From: Solirubrobacter sp963792915
Lineage (GTDB): Bacteria > Actinomycetota > Thermoleophilia > Solirubrobacterales > Solirubrobacteraceae
NCBI GenBank assembly: GCA_963792915.1
Contig: CAWBYD010000008.1
Location: 310,001-374,000, forward strand
Direction of reading: 5' to 3'
DNA: 64,000 nucleotides
Shown: piece by piece, positions 8,044 to 16,622 of the stretch
Position numbering within the stretch: the first letter of the stretch is position 1
Layout of the letters: each line of letters starts with the position of its first letter
Program-made: the position numbers and the translations under genes
The notes under the pieces: generated by a model
Seen by the model: only the letters and a program-made list of their open reading frames with translations
Told to the model about the DNA's origin: nothing
The model's database searches: none

Positions 8044-10397
8044 CGGACCCGACGGCGCTCGCCGACACGCTGCGTCTCGTCGCCGGCGCCGCCGCTCGCG
8101 AGACCGCCGCGGTACCGGTCGGCGCGGGCATCGCGCTGCGCTGCTCCGACGGCTCGCACGGCATCGCCGGCCGCCAGCCGTCCGCGCTCGCGAGCTGTAC
8201 GCCCTGCGGGACGGCGCTCGCGGCGACCTGGGATGGCGAGCTCGTCGAAGCCGCCGGCGCGCTGGTGGGCGCGGACGCGCGGCGCCTCGGCGTGCACGTG
8301 GTGCTCGCTCCCGTTCTGAACCTCCCGCGCAGCCCGCTCGGCGGGCGCGCCTTCGAATGCTTCGGGGAGGATCCGCTGCTGTCCGGAACGCTCGCCGCGG
8401 CGTGGGTCCGCGGGGTGCAGGCCCAGGGCGTGGCGGCGACGCCCAAGCACTTCGTCTGCAACGACGCCGAGACGGCACGCCGCCACGTCGACTGCGTGGT
8501 GGACGAGCGCGCACTGCGCGAGCTCTACCTCGTCCCGTTCGAGCTGGCGCTGGCGGCGGGCGCGTGGGGGCTGATGACGGCGTACAACCGCGTCAACGGG
8601 ACGCCGTGCTGCGAGCATCACCGGCTGCTGGTCGACGTCGTGCGCGGCGAATGGGGCTGGGACGGGCTGATCATGACCGACTGGTACGCCGTCAGCTCCC
8701 CCGTCTCGGCCGCGAGCGGCGTCGACCTCGAGATGCCGGGGCCGCCGCGGGCGTTCGGCCTCCCGCTGCGCGAGGCCGTCGAGCGCGGTGAGGTGACGCC
8801 GGCGCGGCTCGACGAGATGGCGGCCAGCGTGCGGCGACTCGCCGGCCGGGTCCAGCCGGACGCGCCCTGGCGCCGCTTCAGTCGCGACGCGGCACGGTCG
8901 ACGCTGCGCCGGGCCGCGGCCGGCGCCTTCACGCTGCTGCGCAACGAGGGCTCGCTGCTGCCGCTGGTGCCCGGGGGCACGCTCGCGGTGATCGGGCCGG
9001 CCGCGACCGATCCGTGCCTGCAGGGCGGCGGGACATCGTGGGTCGCCGTGGGCGAGCTCACGGACCCGCTGCGCGCCATCGCCGCGCGCTACGGCGAGGC
9101 GAGCGTGATCCACGCGCGCGGCTGCGCCGCGCGCGAGGACGGCCTCCCGCTGCACCTGCTCGACGTCCGCGCGACGCACCGGCCCGAGCAGCCCGGGCTG
9201 ACGCTCGAGTTCCGGCCGGACGCGGACCCGCACGCCCGCGCGCCGGAGCTGGTCCGCTCGAGCGTGCTGACCTGGACCGACGGCGTGCCCGGGCGCATCC
9301 GGGTCACCGCGATGTTGACGGCCGAGCGCGCCGGGCTGCACAGGTTCACCGTCTCGGGCACCGACCCGGTGCGGCTGCGCGTCGACGGCCGGCTCGTGGA
9401 GAGCGCCGCCGTGCCCGCTCGCCCGTGGTTCACGCAGGCGGTCGCAGCCTGCGATGCGCGCCTGCGCCCCGATCGCGCGGGCCGTGTCGAGATCGAGATG
9501 GACGTCGGCGCGCGCCCCTTTCACCAGCTGTCGTTCGCCTGCCGGCCACCCGCGGACCCGGACGCGCTGCAGCGCGCGTGCGACGCGGCGCGCCGCGCCG
9601 ACGCGGTCGTGCTCGTGGTCGGCACGCACGAGCAGCTCGAGACGCAGGGCGCCGACCGCACGACCACCGCGCTGCCCGGCCTCCAGCAGGAGCTCGCGCA
9701 GCGCGTGATCGCCGCCAATCCCGCGACGGCGGTGATCGTCAACGCCGGTGCGCCGGTGGACCTCGAATGGGCGCGCGGGGCGCGGGCGCTCATGTACGGG
9801 TGGTTTGCCGGCGACGAGTTCGGTCCGGCGCTGGCGGCGGTGCTCTGCGGGGAGCTCGAGCCCGGCGGGCGGCTTCCGGTCACGCTGGCCGCGAGCCCCG
9901 CGGACTACGGCGCGTGGGCCACCGCGCCGGATGGCGACGGCCGCCTGCGCTACGCGGAGTCGCTGCACGTCGGGTACCGGCACTTCGACGCCGCGGGCAT
10001 CGAGCCGGAGTTCTGCTTCGGCCACGGGCTGGGCTACACCGAGTTCGCCTACGAGCACGCGCGCGCGGCGGCCGCGGGCGAGCACGTCGTCGTCGACGTG
10101 ACCGTGCGCAACGTGGGGCGCCGGGCGGGCAAGGAGGTCGTCCAGGTCTACGTCGCGCCGCCGCCGGGCCCGATGTCCAGGGCACTCGGCGCGTTTGCGG
10201 CCGTCCACGTGGCCGCCGGCGCCCGCGCCGAGGTGCGGCTGACGCTGGCGCCGCGGGCGTTCAGCGTCTGGGACGTCGAGCGCGGGGCGTGGTGCCGCCG
10301 CCCCGGCGACTACGAGCTCCAGATCGGGCGATCCTCGCGCGACATCCGGCGCGTGTGCGGCGTGCGCATCGGCGCTACGCCGTGGGGCCGAAGCTGA
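8040..10397 (+). CDS. cytoplasmic GH3 beta-glucosidase-type glycosidase with PA14-like insert
   Basis: The 785-residue GH3 enzyme has no signal peptide. The substrate-binding Lys136-His137 (KHFVCND) and the nucleophile Asp214 (MTDWYA) are present. A PA14-like domain at about residues 400-500 splits the C-terminal alpha/beta domain, and a fibronectin-III-like domain closes the protein. It overlaps the ROK gene by 4 bp (ATGA). It would hydrolyse imported beta-glucosides or similar short glycosides, complementing the secreted GH3 enzyme upstream. The gene ends facing a dipeptidase remnant on the other strand. GH3 specificity cannot be read from sequence with certainty. Confidence 0.88.
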   Translation: MTDPTALADTLRLVAGAAARETAAVPVGAGIALRCSDGSHGIAGRQPSALASCTPCGTALAATWDGELVEAAGALVGADARRLGVHVVLAPVLNLPRSPLGGRAFECFGEDPLLSGTLAAAWVRGVQAQGVAATPKHFVCNDAETARRHVDCVVDERALRELYLVPFELALAAGAWGLMTAYNRVNGTPCCEHHRLLVDVVRGEWGWDGLIMTDWYAVSSPVSAASGVDLEMPGPPRAFGLPLREAVERGEVTPARLDEMAASVRRLAGRVQPDAPWRRFSRDAARSTLRRAAAGAFTLLRNEGSLLPLVPGGTLAVIGPAATDPCLQGGGTSWVAVGELTDPLRAIAARYGEASVIHARGCAAREDGLPLHLLDVRATHRPEQPGLTLEFRPDADPHARAPELVRSSVLTWTDGVPGRIRVTAMLTAERAGLHRFTVSGTDPVRLRVDGRLVESAAVPARPWFTQAVAACDARLRPDRAGRVEIEMDVGARPFHQLSFACRPPADPDALQRACDAARRADAVVLVVGTHEQLETQGADRTTTALPGLQQELAQRVIAANPATAVIVNAGAPVDLEWARGARALMYGWFAGDEFGPALAAVLCGELEPGGRLPVTLAASPADYGAWATAPDGDGRLRYAESLHVGYRHFDAAGIEPEFCFGHGLGYTEFAYEHARAAAAGEHVVVDVTVRNVGRRAGKEVVQVYVAPPPGPMSRALGAFAAVHVAAGARAEVRLTLAPRAFSVWDVERGAWCRRPGDYELQIGRSSRDIRRVCGVRIGATPWGRS

Positions 10398-10399
10398 CC

Positions 10400-10625
10400 G
10401 CCTCGTGCCGCTGGACAGGTGCGTGCCGTACTCGAAGTGCCACCACTCGGTCGCCAACCGCACGAAGCCGACGTCGCGCAGGGCGACGTGGAGCATCGCG
10501 CGGCGCTGCGAGTAGCCGCGCGACGCCTCGTCGTCGCGCCCGTCGAAGTAGCCCGGCATGCTGCGCGCGGTGAGCTCGTCGAACGCGCAGCTCCGGCGGC
10601 CGCCGCGGGAAGGCGCGTGAGCGCC
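10400..10625 (-). pseudogene. C-terminal remnant of a VanX-type D-Ala-D-Ala dipeptidase
   Basis: Immediately after the stop of the MurF-like gene, and in the same frame, the minus strand encodes about 70 residues matching the C-terminal third of VanX/DdpX dipeptidases. These include CAFDELTARS, a PGYF segment, QRRAMLHVAL, VGF and the zinc-ligand motif EWWHFEYG. There is no start codon before the conserved part, and no stop at the expected end; the frame runs on into the GH3 gene. The N-terminal two thirds, with the other zinc ligands, is missing. Family members cleave D-Ala-D-Ala in vancomycin resistance or peptidoglycan recycling. Its position next to MurF- and Ddl-like genes supports the reading. 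It is probably not functional. Confidence 0.6.
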
Positions 10626-12209
10626 TCAGGCATAGACGTCCGGCAGGTCGTTCTCGAACAGGAAGACGTCGCCCGGGCGCGTCAGGCGCGCGACCGCGGC
10701 GTGCGCGCTCGGGCCGTCCGGGGTCAGGATGATCTGCTCGTCGGAGAAGCCCGCCTCGCGCAGCCCGGCCTCGATGTGGCGCGCCAGCGGACCGCTGAGC
10801 ACGACCAGGTCGCACACGGCCGCGGCGTTGCGGCCGAGCTGCCGGTTCTCGTCGGCCTCGCGCTCGCCCAGCTCGACCATGCCGGGCGTCACGAGGATGC
10901 GGCGCCGCGCCTCGTGCGCGCGCAGGACCTCCAGCGCGCCGGCGGCGCCGACCGGGTTGGAGTTGTAGGAGTCGTCGATCACGACCACGTCGGCCTGGCC
11001 GTTGACGATCGGCTCGAGGCGATGCTTGGGCGGGCGCACGCGGCGGATGGCGCGGGCGAACTGCGCCTCGGTCAGGCCCAGGAACAGCGCGACCGCGGCG
11101 GCGGCCAGCACGTTGGCGACGTTGTGCGCGCCGAGCAGCGGGACGCGGACGCGCACCGGGTCGCCGCCGTCGCGTCTTTGCAGGCTGAAGGTCGTGCCGC
11201 CCGAGGAGAGCTCGACGTCCTCGGCCCACAGGTCCGCGTCGGGATGCGGCGTCACGCTGACGAGCCGCACGGGGCAGCGCGCGCGCTCTGCCGCGACACG
11301 CCGGCAGCGCTCGTCGTCGGCGACCGTCACGAACAGCCCGTCGGGACCCAGCGCGTCGGCCAGCTCGCCCTCCGCCTGCTCGATCGCGTCCATGCTGCCG
11401 AAGCGCTCGAGGTGGGCCGGGCCGAGGCTGGTCAGCACGCCGATCCGCGGCGACACGAGACGGCAGAGCTCGGCGATGTCGCCGATGCGGTACGCCCCGA
11501 GCTCGGCGATGAAGACGCGGTGGCGGGGCTCGAGCCCTTCGTTGATCGCGCGGACGATCCCGAGCTTGCTGTTGTAGGACGCGGGCGTGGGAAACGTCGG
11601 GCCGTAGGGCTCCAGCGCGGCGGCGAGGCAGCCCTTCGTGGTGGTCTTGCCGAACGAGCCGGAGACGCCGACGACGAGCGGGCCGACGGAGGACAGGCGG
11701 CGCTCGGCGGCGCGCACGAAGCGCGCGTTCTCGTAGCGCTGGAACGGGCCCAGCAGCGCGTTGGCGGTGCCCAGGACCCACGGCGCCGCCACGCACAGCG
11801 CGGCGCCGGCGGCGGCCGCCACGAGCGGGTCCCGCGACGCGAGCGCGAGCGCGAGCACGGCGGCCGCCACGGACAGCGCGACGCCGAAGATGCGCTTGGC
11901 CCGCGCGGTGAACACGAGCGGCTTGACCTGCGGGCGGCGCCATGTCGCCCACGTCCAAGCGGCGCCCGCCGCCAGCGCCAGCGCGCCGAGCACGGCGGCC
12001 GGGACGGCACCGGCGAGTTGGGCGGCCAGCCCCGCCAGCGCCCCGGCGGCCGCGACCGGGAGCGCCAAGCGCGAGACGTCCTTGCGCACCCATCCGTACA
12101 GCCGCGCATTCTCGTAGTGCTCCTGCTGGAGCATGTGCAGCAGCACGTGGAAGCGCCCGCCGGCGACGGCGAGCCCGGCGCAGGCGAACAGCACGGCGGC
12201 CGCGAGCAC
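10626..12209 (-). CDS. murF: membrane-anchored MurF-like Mur ligase
   Basis: The 527-residue protein has a hydrophobic N-terminal region of about 150 residues with four to five likely membrane segments, then a complete Mur ligase. The P-loop GSFGKTTTK is at residues 184-192, followed by the central-domain signatures NSKLGI, HLERFG and GAHNVAN, and the C-terminal DDSYNSNP. MurF adds D-Ala-D-Ala (or D-Ala-D-Lac) to the UDP-MurNAc-tripeptide. Standard MurF is soluble, so the membrane extension marks a variant. It starts with GTG three bases after the stop of the hydrolase gene, so the two are coupled. Neighbouring Ddl-like ligases could supply its dipeptide. It may instead be a second, specialised MurF beside a housekeeping copy elsewhere. 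Confidence 0.8.
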   Translation of the reverse strand: MLAAAVLFACAGLAVAGGRFHVLLHMLQQEHYENARLYGWVRKDVSRLALPVAAAGALAGLAAQLAGAVPAAVLGALALAAGAAWTWATWRRPQVKPLVFTARAKRIFGVALSVAAAVLALALASRDPLVAAAAGAALCVAAPWVLGTANALLGPFQRYENARFVRAAERRLSSVGPLVVGVSGSFGKTTTKGCLAAALEPYGPTFPTPASYNSKLGIVRAINEGLEPRHRVFIAELGAYRIGDIAELCRLVSPRIGVLTSLGPAHLERFGSMDAIEQAEGELADALGPDGLFVTVADDERCRRVAAERARCPVRLVSVTPHPDADLWAEDVELSSGGTTFSLQRRDGGDPVRVRVPLLGAHNVANVLAAAAVALFLGLTEAQFARAIRRVRPPKHRLEPIVNGQADVVVIDDSYNSNPVGAAGALEVLRAHEARRRILVTPGMVELGEREADENRQLGRNAAAVCDLVVLSGPLARHIEAGLREAGFSDEQIILTPDGPSAHAAVARLTRPGDVFLFENDLPDVYA

Positions 12210-12212
12210 CGG

Positions 12213-13013
12213 TTAGCGCGCCCCCGTGAGGAAGTGCTCGGCGATGCGGTTGAACTCCGCCGCGCGCTCGGCGTAGACGTAGTGGGCGCCGGGGAGCTTG
12301 ATCAGCGCCGCGTCGGGGATCGCGCGCTCCATCCGCTCAGCCATCCAAAGCGGCGTGTCCTCGTCGCTCTCGCCCCAGATCAGCAGCGTCGACGCTCCGA
12401 TCGAGGCCAGGCGCGGGCTCAGGTCCTCGCCGATCACCGCGCGGAACGTGCCGCGCATCGACTCGCTCGCATCGAGCCAGTCCTGCGAGGCGACGCGGCG
12501 CCGCATGCGCTCCTGCAGGCGCGCGCCGGGGCCGCCGCCGACCGCCGCGGCCAGCCTGCCGGCCTTGGCCGTCGCGACCTTGGCGTAGTACGACGGTGGC
12601 CGGCGCGGCTTGATGCCTGCCGCACCGGTCAGGACGAGCCGGGCGATCCGCTCCGGATGCGTCGCCGCCAGCGCGATCGCCAGCCGCGCGCCGAAGCTGT
12701 GACCGACGATGCTGAAGCGCTCGGCGCCGTGGAGGTCGCAGAGCTTGAGGACGTGCTGCGCGTAGTCGTCGACCGACCACGCGCGCGGCGGCGGCTCGGC
12801 CCCGCCGAAGCCGGGCAGGTCGAGCGCCAGAACGTCGAGCGTGCGCGAGAGCCCGCCGACGATCGAGCCGACGGCGTCCAGCGACGCGCCCCAGCCGTGC
12901 AGGACGACGACCGGCGGCGCGGGCGACGGCGCCGCGCTGACCGACAGGACCGTCGTCCGCAGGCCGTCGACGACCTCTTCGTGAGCGCTCTCGATCACGG
13001 ACATCGCCCCCAT
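12213..13013 (-). CDS. alpha/beta hydrolase
   Basis: The 266-residue alpha/beta-hydrolase has the oxyanion motif HGWG (39-42), nucleophile Ser106 in GHSFGA, an acid at Asp217 or Asp219 and His244. No signal peptide is seen. ATG at 13013 is taken; a second Met at 13004 is possible. The gene is translationally coupled to the MurF-like ligase downstream and divergent from the D-Ala-D-Ala ligase pair. A role in cell-wall precursor handling is suggested only by this context; the family covers esterases, lipases, amidases and more. Confidence 0.8.
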   Translation of the reverse strand: MGAMSVIESAHEEVVDGLRTTVLSVSAAPSPAPPVVVLHGWGASLDAVGSIVGGLSRTLDVLALDLPGFGGAEPPPRAWSVDDYAQHVLKLCDLHGAERFSIVGHSFGARLAIALAATHPERIARLVLTGAAGIKPRRPPSYYAKVATAKAGRLAAAVGGGPGARLQERMRRRVASQDWLDASESMRGTFRAVIGEDLSPRLASIGASTLLIWGESDEDTPLWMAERMERAIPDAALIKLPGAHYVYAERAAEFNRIAEHFLTGAR

Positions 13014-13326
13014 GGTGGCAGGGCGACTGGCGGCAGGGGTTGCCGGGCGCGCGCCGAAACATCGCCGGGATGCGGACCTGGTTCACGCGTGCGGCGCTCA
13101 CGCAGCCGGCACCGCAACTGAGCGCCGATCCGCGGATCGTGGGCGTCGAGCTGCGGCCGAACTTCCTCCTGCGCGAGGTCGTCCTTCTGCCCCGTCGACG
13201 TGCTGACCGAGCCCGACGACCGGGTTGTTCGCCGGAAGCGGCTGCGTCTTCGCGTGGTGGGACCCTCCGGGCGCGGTCGCATAGGCTAGGGACCATGGAC
13301 ACGACCGCGCACGCGTCAGGGGCGTC
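13014..13326. other. 313-bp gap between divergent cell-wall genes
   Basis: This should hold the promoters for the hydrolase/MurF pair and for the Ddl pair. No clear -35/-10 pair was found. A short plus-strand reading (13070-13284) would need a frameshift and is not accepted as a gene. The plus-strand frame of the downstream ligase is closed by TAG at 13282-13284. Confidence 0.5.
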
Positions 13327-14514
13327 TTGACCGACCGCCGGCTGAAGGTGGCGGTGATCTTCGGGGGCGGCTCGGTCGAGCACGACGTGTCGATCATCAC
13401 CGCGCTGCAGGCGATGGCGATCATCGCCGAGCGCCACACGGTGGTGCCCGTCTACATCGCCGCCGACGGCCGCTGGTGGACCGGCGAGTCACTGCGCGAG
13501 GTCGATTCCTACGCGACGCAGCCGCCGAGCGGCGCGAAGCCGATCCAGCTGCGCCTCGGCGCGCACGAGGGCTTCGTCGAGCCCGCGTCGAGCCGGCTCG
13601 GCAAGGATCGCCCGCTCGCGATCGACGTGGCCCTCAACGCGATCCACGGCACCGGCGGCGAGGACGGGACGCTGCTCGGCGCGCTCGAGCTGAGCGGGAT
13701 CCCGTACGTCGGGCGCGGGGTGACGAGCGCGGCGGTGTCGATGGACAAGCGGCTCGCGAAGCTCGTCGCCGCTCGCGCCGGGCTCGAGGTGCTCCCCGAC
13801 GTCCACGTCGAGCGGGCCGCCTGGGAGGCCGGCGCCGGCGCCGTGCTCGACCGGGTGCTCGACGCGTTCGGCGCCGCCGTCGTCGTCAAGCCGGCGACGC
13901 TCGGCTCGTCCGTGGGCGTCACCCGCTGCACGAGCCGCGACGAGGTCGACGAGGCGCTCGAGCTGGCGCTGGAGCTCGACCGCCAGGCGCTCGTCGAGCC
14001 GTTCGTGGCGGCCACGGAGCTCAATGTCGCGGTCATCGGCCGGCCCGGCGGAGAGCTCCTGGTGTCCGAGGTCGAGCGTCCGCTCGGCGCCGAGACCGGC
14101 CTCACGTTCGAGGACAAGTACCTGCGCGGCGCGGGCAAGGGCGCGGGCGCGAAGGACGGCTCCTCCAAGGGCGGCGGCGGCATGGCCGGCCAGGGCCGGA
14201 TCATCCCCGCGGACGTGCCCGACGCCGTGCGTGACGCCGTCAAGGACGCGGCGCTCGAGGCGCATCGCGCGCTGCGGCTGGCCGGCGTCGTCCGCTACGA
14301 CTTCTTCGTGCTCGACGACGGTGCGCGGATCGTGCTCAACGAGCCCAACACCGTACCCGGCTCGTTCGCGTTCTACCTGTTCGAGGCCGTCGGGGTCGAC
14401 TTCACCGCGCTGATGGAGCGGCTGCTCGAGATCGCGCTCGCCGAGCAGACCGAAGAGCGCTCGACCGTGCGGACATTCGAGTCCGCGCTGCTCGCGATGC
14501 ATCGCGCCGCATGA
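13327..14514 (+). CDS. D-alanine--D-alanine ligase family protein (long form, Gly-rich loop)
   Basis: The 395-residue ATP-grasp ligase has GGGSVEHDVS at the N-terminus, HGTGGEDG, the ATP-binding KPATLGSSVGV and the metal-binding NEPNTVPG near the C-terminus. The only start after the in-frame stop at 13282 is TTG at 13327, with AGGGG four bases upstream. The segment after EDKYL, where Ddl and VanA-type ligases close over the active site and set selectivity, is replaced by a Gly/Ser/Lys-rich stretch (residues 268-291). It overlaps the next ligase gene by four bases. It makes D-Ala-D-Ala or a related depsipeptide/dipeptide; which one is uncertain. Confidence 0.82.
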   Translation: MTDRRLKVAVIFGGGSVEHDVSIITALQAMAIIAERHTVVPVYIAADGRWWTGESLREVDSYATQPPSGAKPIQLRLGAHEGFVEPASSRLGKDRPLAIDVALNAIHGTGGEDGTLLGALELSGIPYVGRGVTSAAVSMDKRLAKLVAARAGLEVLPDVHVERAAWEAGAGAVLDRVLDAFGAAVVVKPATLGSSVGVTRCTSRDEVDEALELALELDRQALVEPFVAATELNVAVIGRPGGELLVSEVERPLGAETGLTFEDKYLRGAGKGAGAKDGSSKGGGGMAGQGRIIPADVPDAVRDAVKDAALEAHRALRLAGVVRYDFFVLDDGARIVLNEPNTVPGSFAFYLFEAVGVDFTALMERLLEIALAEQTEERSTVRTFESALLAMHRAA

Positions 14515-15440
14515 CCAAGGTCGTCGTCGCCTGCGGCGGGACGTCGCTGGAGCGCCCCATCAGCCTCGAGTCCGGCCGCCGGGCCGACCGCTCCCTGCGC
14601 AGCCAGGGCATGAACGTCGAGCGCATCGACGTCGACGCGTCGTTCGTCTCCAAGGTGCAGCTGACGCGGCCGGACTTCGTGTTCGTCGCCATGCACGGCG
14701 AGGGCGGGGAGGACGGCACGGTCCAGGACATCCTGGACATCCTCGGCATCCCGTACACCGGCTCTGACGCGACGTCGTCGGCGCTGTGCCTGGACAAGCA
14801 CCTGTTCAAGGCGCTGTGCGTCCGCAGCGGCATTCCCACGCCGATGTGGCACTCGTTCACCAAGCGGGCGTTCGTGGACTACGGCGCCGCCGAGGTGATC
14901 CCGCGCATCATGGATCAGTTCGACGGCGAGCTGGTCGTCAAACCCTCCCAGCAGGGGTCGTCGCTCGGCATCAGCGTCGTGCGCGACAAGAAGGAGCTGC
15001 GGCTGGCGATCCTCGAGGCGATGAGCTACGACGACCGCGTGCTGCTCGAGAGCTACATCGCGGGCCGCGAGCTGGCGGTCACGGTCGTGGGGGAGACCGA
15101 CGCTCCGCGCGCCCTGCCGGTCGTCGAGCTGCTCTTCGACGGCGAGATCTACGACTACCGCGCGCACTACGACATGGGCAGCGCGCGCGTGGTGCCCGCC
15201 GACCTGGCGCCGGGGGTCGAGCTGCGCGTGCGCGACGTCGCGCTGCAGGCCTACCGCGCGGCGGGCTGCCGCGATTTCGCGCGCGTGGACCTGCGCCTGC
15301 GCGGCGACGTGCCGTACGTCCTGGAGATCAACACGATCCCGGGGCTGACCCAGACCGGCCCGGCGCCGCTGGCCGCCGAGCTCGACGGGTTGAGCTTCGA
15401 CGACTTCATCGCGACGATCTGCCGGCGCGTGCGCGGCTGA
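14511..15440 (+). CDS. ddl: D-alanine--D-alanine ligase
   Basis: The 309-residue ligase is of typical Ddl length. Motifs are the N-terminal CGGTSLERPISLESG, HGEGGEDGT, KPSQQGSSLGIS, the closing-loop YDYRAHYDMGS and the Mg-binding EINTIPGLTQTG. In the closing loop, Tyr and the following pattern resemble D-Ala-D-Ala ligases more than VanA. It overlaps the upstream ligase by ATGA, so two divergent Ddl paralogues are made together. Its position with MurF-like, VanX-remnant and PAP2 genes suggests a peptidoglycan-precursor operon that may alter or protect the D-Ala-D-Ala end. Confidence 0.87.
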   Translation: MTKVVVACGGTSLERPISLESGRRADRSLRSQGMNVERIDVDASFVSKVQLTRPDFVFVAMHGEGGEDGTVQDILDILGIPYTGSDATSSALCLDKHLFKALCVRSGIPTPMWHSFTKRAFVDYGAAEVIPRIMDQFDGELVVKPSQQGSSLGISVVRDKKELRLAILEAMSYDDRVLLESYIAGRELAVTVVGETDAPRALPVVELLFDGEIYDYRAHYDMGSARVVPADLAPGVELRVRDVALQAYRAAGCRDFARVDLRLRGDVPYVLEINTIPGLTQTGPAPLAAELDGLSFDDFIATICRRVRG

Positions 15441-15443
15441 GCG

Positions 15444-16016
15444 GTGGACCCCGACGCGCCACCGCTCGGGCGCTGGCTCGAGGACGCCAAGCGCGTGGAC
15501 ATCGCGCTCTACGCGGCCATCGCGCAGACGCCGACGCCCGCGCTGGACCGCGCGATGGCGCGGCTCTCGCATGCCGCCGACTACTCGCGCCTGTCGCTCG
15601 CCTCGGCCGCGCTGCTGGCGGGCACCGGCGGCCCGCGCGGACGTCGCGCCGCCGGCTTCGGGCTCGCGTCGGTCGCGATCACCGCGAGCCTCGTCAACCT
15701 CGCCGTCAAGCCGCTCGGCCGTCGCCGGCGCCCGGACCGCGAGATCGCGCAGGTCCCGGTCGCGCGGCACGTGCGCATGCCGGCCAGCACGTCGTTTCCC
15801 TCCGGCCACACGGCGGCCGCGTTCGCGTTCGCGACGGGCGCCGGGCACGCGCATCCCGCGGCGGCCATCCCGCTGCGCGCGCTAGCCGCGCTCGTCGCCT
15901 ACTCGCGCATCCACACCGGGGTCCACTACCCCGGCGACGTCGTCGCCGGCGGGCTGATGGGGAGCGCGCTCGCCCAGCTCACGACGCACGCGCTCGATCG
16001 CCGCACGAAGCCGTAG
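15444..16016 (+). CDS. PAP2-family membrane phosphatase
   Basis: The 190-residue protein shows the three acid-phosphatase motifs: KPLGRRRRPDR, PSGHT and SRIHTGVHYPGD. Four or so hydrophobic segments surround them. The family includes undecaprenyl-pyrophosphate phosphatases, which recycle the lipid carrier for peptidoglycan, and other lipid phosphatases. GTG at 15444 lies three bases after the ddl stop, consistent with one operon. Recycling of the cell-wall carrier is the role suggested by context. Confidence 0.83.
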   Translation: MDPDAPPLGRWLEDAKRVDIALYAAIAQTPTPALDRAMARLSHAADYSRLSLASAALLAGTGGPRGRRAAGFGLASVAITASLVNLAVKPLGRRRRPDREIAQVPVARHVRMPASTSFPSGHTAAAFAFATGAGHAHPAAAIPLRALAALVAYSRIHTGVHYPGDVVAGGLMGSALAQLTTHALDRRTKP

Positions 16017-16118
16017 CGCGAGGGTGCGGCAAACTTCAGGGCGCGCCCCCGATTGCCCGTCGGCATGGACGGCGGCATAGTGGCGCTCCCCAGACACCTG
16101 CTCAAGACCGGAGTCGAC

Positions 16119-16622
16119 GTGCGCCACCTCCTGACGATCGCCGCGATGCTCAGCGGCCTCGCGCTGCTCGCGCCCGCAGCTCATGCCGGACCCCAGGTCT
16201 GCGCGCCCGACGCCATCGGACAGGCGCTGATCGCCGCCGGCAAGCTCACCCAGGACGCGATCGACGGCGGCGAGGGCGTCGACCTCGTCCGCTGCGGCGA
16301 CGTCACCGGTGACGGCGCCGCGGACGCCGTGTTCACGATCGCCAGCGGCGGCACCGCCGGCGACATCCGCTTCGGTGTCCTGCAGGGCAAGGCCGACGGC
16401 TCGGCGGGCGCGCCCGTGCTCTACCGCCAGGGCTACAAGGTCGGCATCGCGCGCCGCGACAGCCGGTCCTTCGAGGTGCTCCAGCCGCACTACGGCGCCA
16501 ACGACCCGAACTGCTGCCCGAGCTCGTTCCGCAAGCGCCGCTACACGTGGAACGGCACGACCTTCAAGGCCGGCGCGGCCCAGAAGCTCAAGACCGCGCC
16601 GCGCAAGTTCTACAAGCAGTGA
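16119..16622 (+). CDS. small secreted protein, unknown function
   Basis: GTG at 16119, preceded by GGAG (16110-16113), starts a clear signal peptide ending AHA|GPQ, giving 167 residues. An in-frame upstream start at 16053 would bury the signal peptide and is not preferred. The mature part has a calcium-repeat-like DVTGDGAADAV stretch. Near the end is a Cys-rich DPNCCPSSF followed by YTWNG, a pattern seen in actinobacterial exported proteins of the LppP/LprE type. Its stop directly abuts the stop of the convergent gene. Function is unknown. Confidence 0.7.
   Translation: MRHLLTIAAMLSGLALLAPAAHAGPQVCAPDAIGQALIAAGKLTQDAIDGGEGVDLVRCGDVTGDGAADAVFTIASGGTAGDIRFGVLQGKADGSAGAPVLYRQGYKVGIARRDSRSFEVLQPHYGANDPNCCPSSFRKRRYTWNGTTFKAGAAQKLKTAPRKFYKQ

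Noticed and set aside
13070..13284. Possible small plus-strand gene (MRTWFTRAALTQPAP...)
   Set aside because: Needs a frameshift near 13187 to read through, matches no family and lies in the expected promoter region of two divergent operons.
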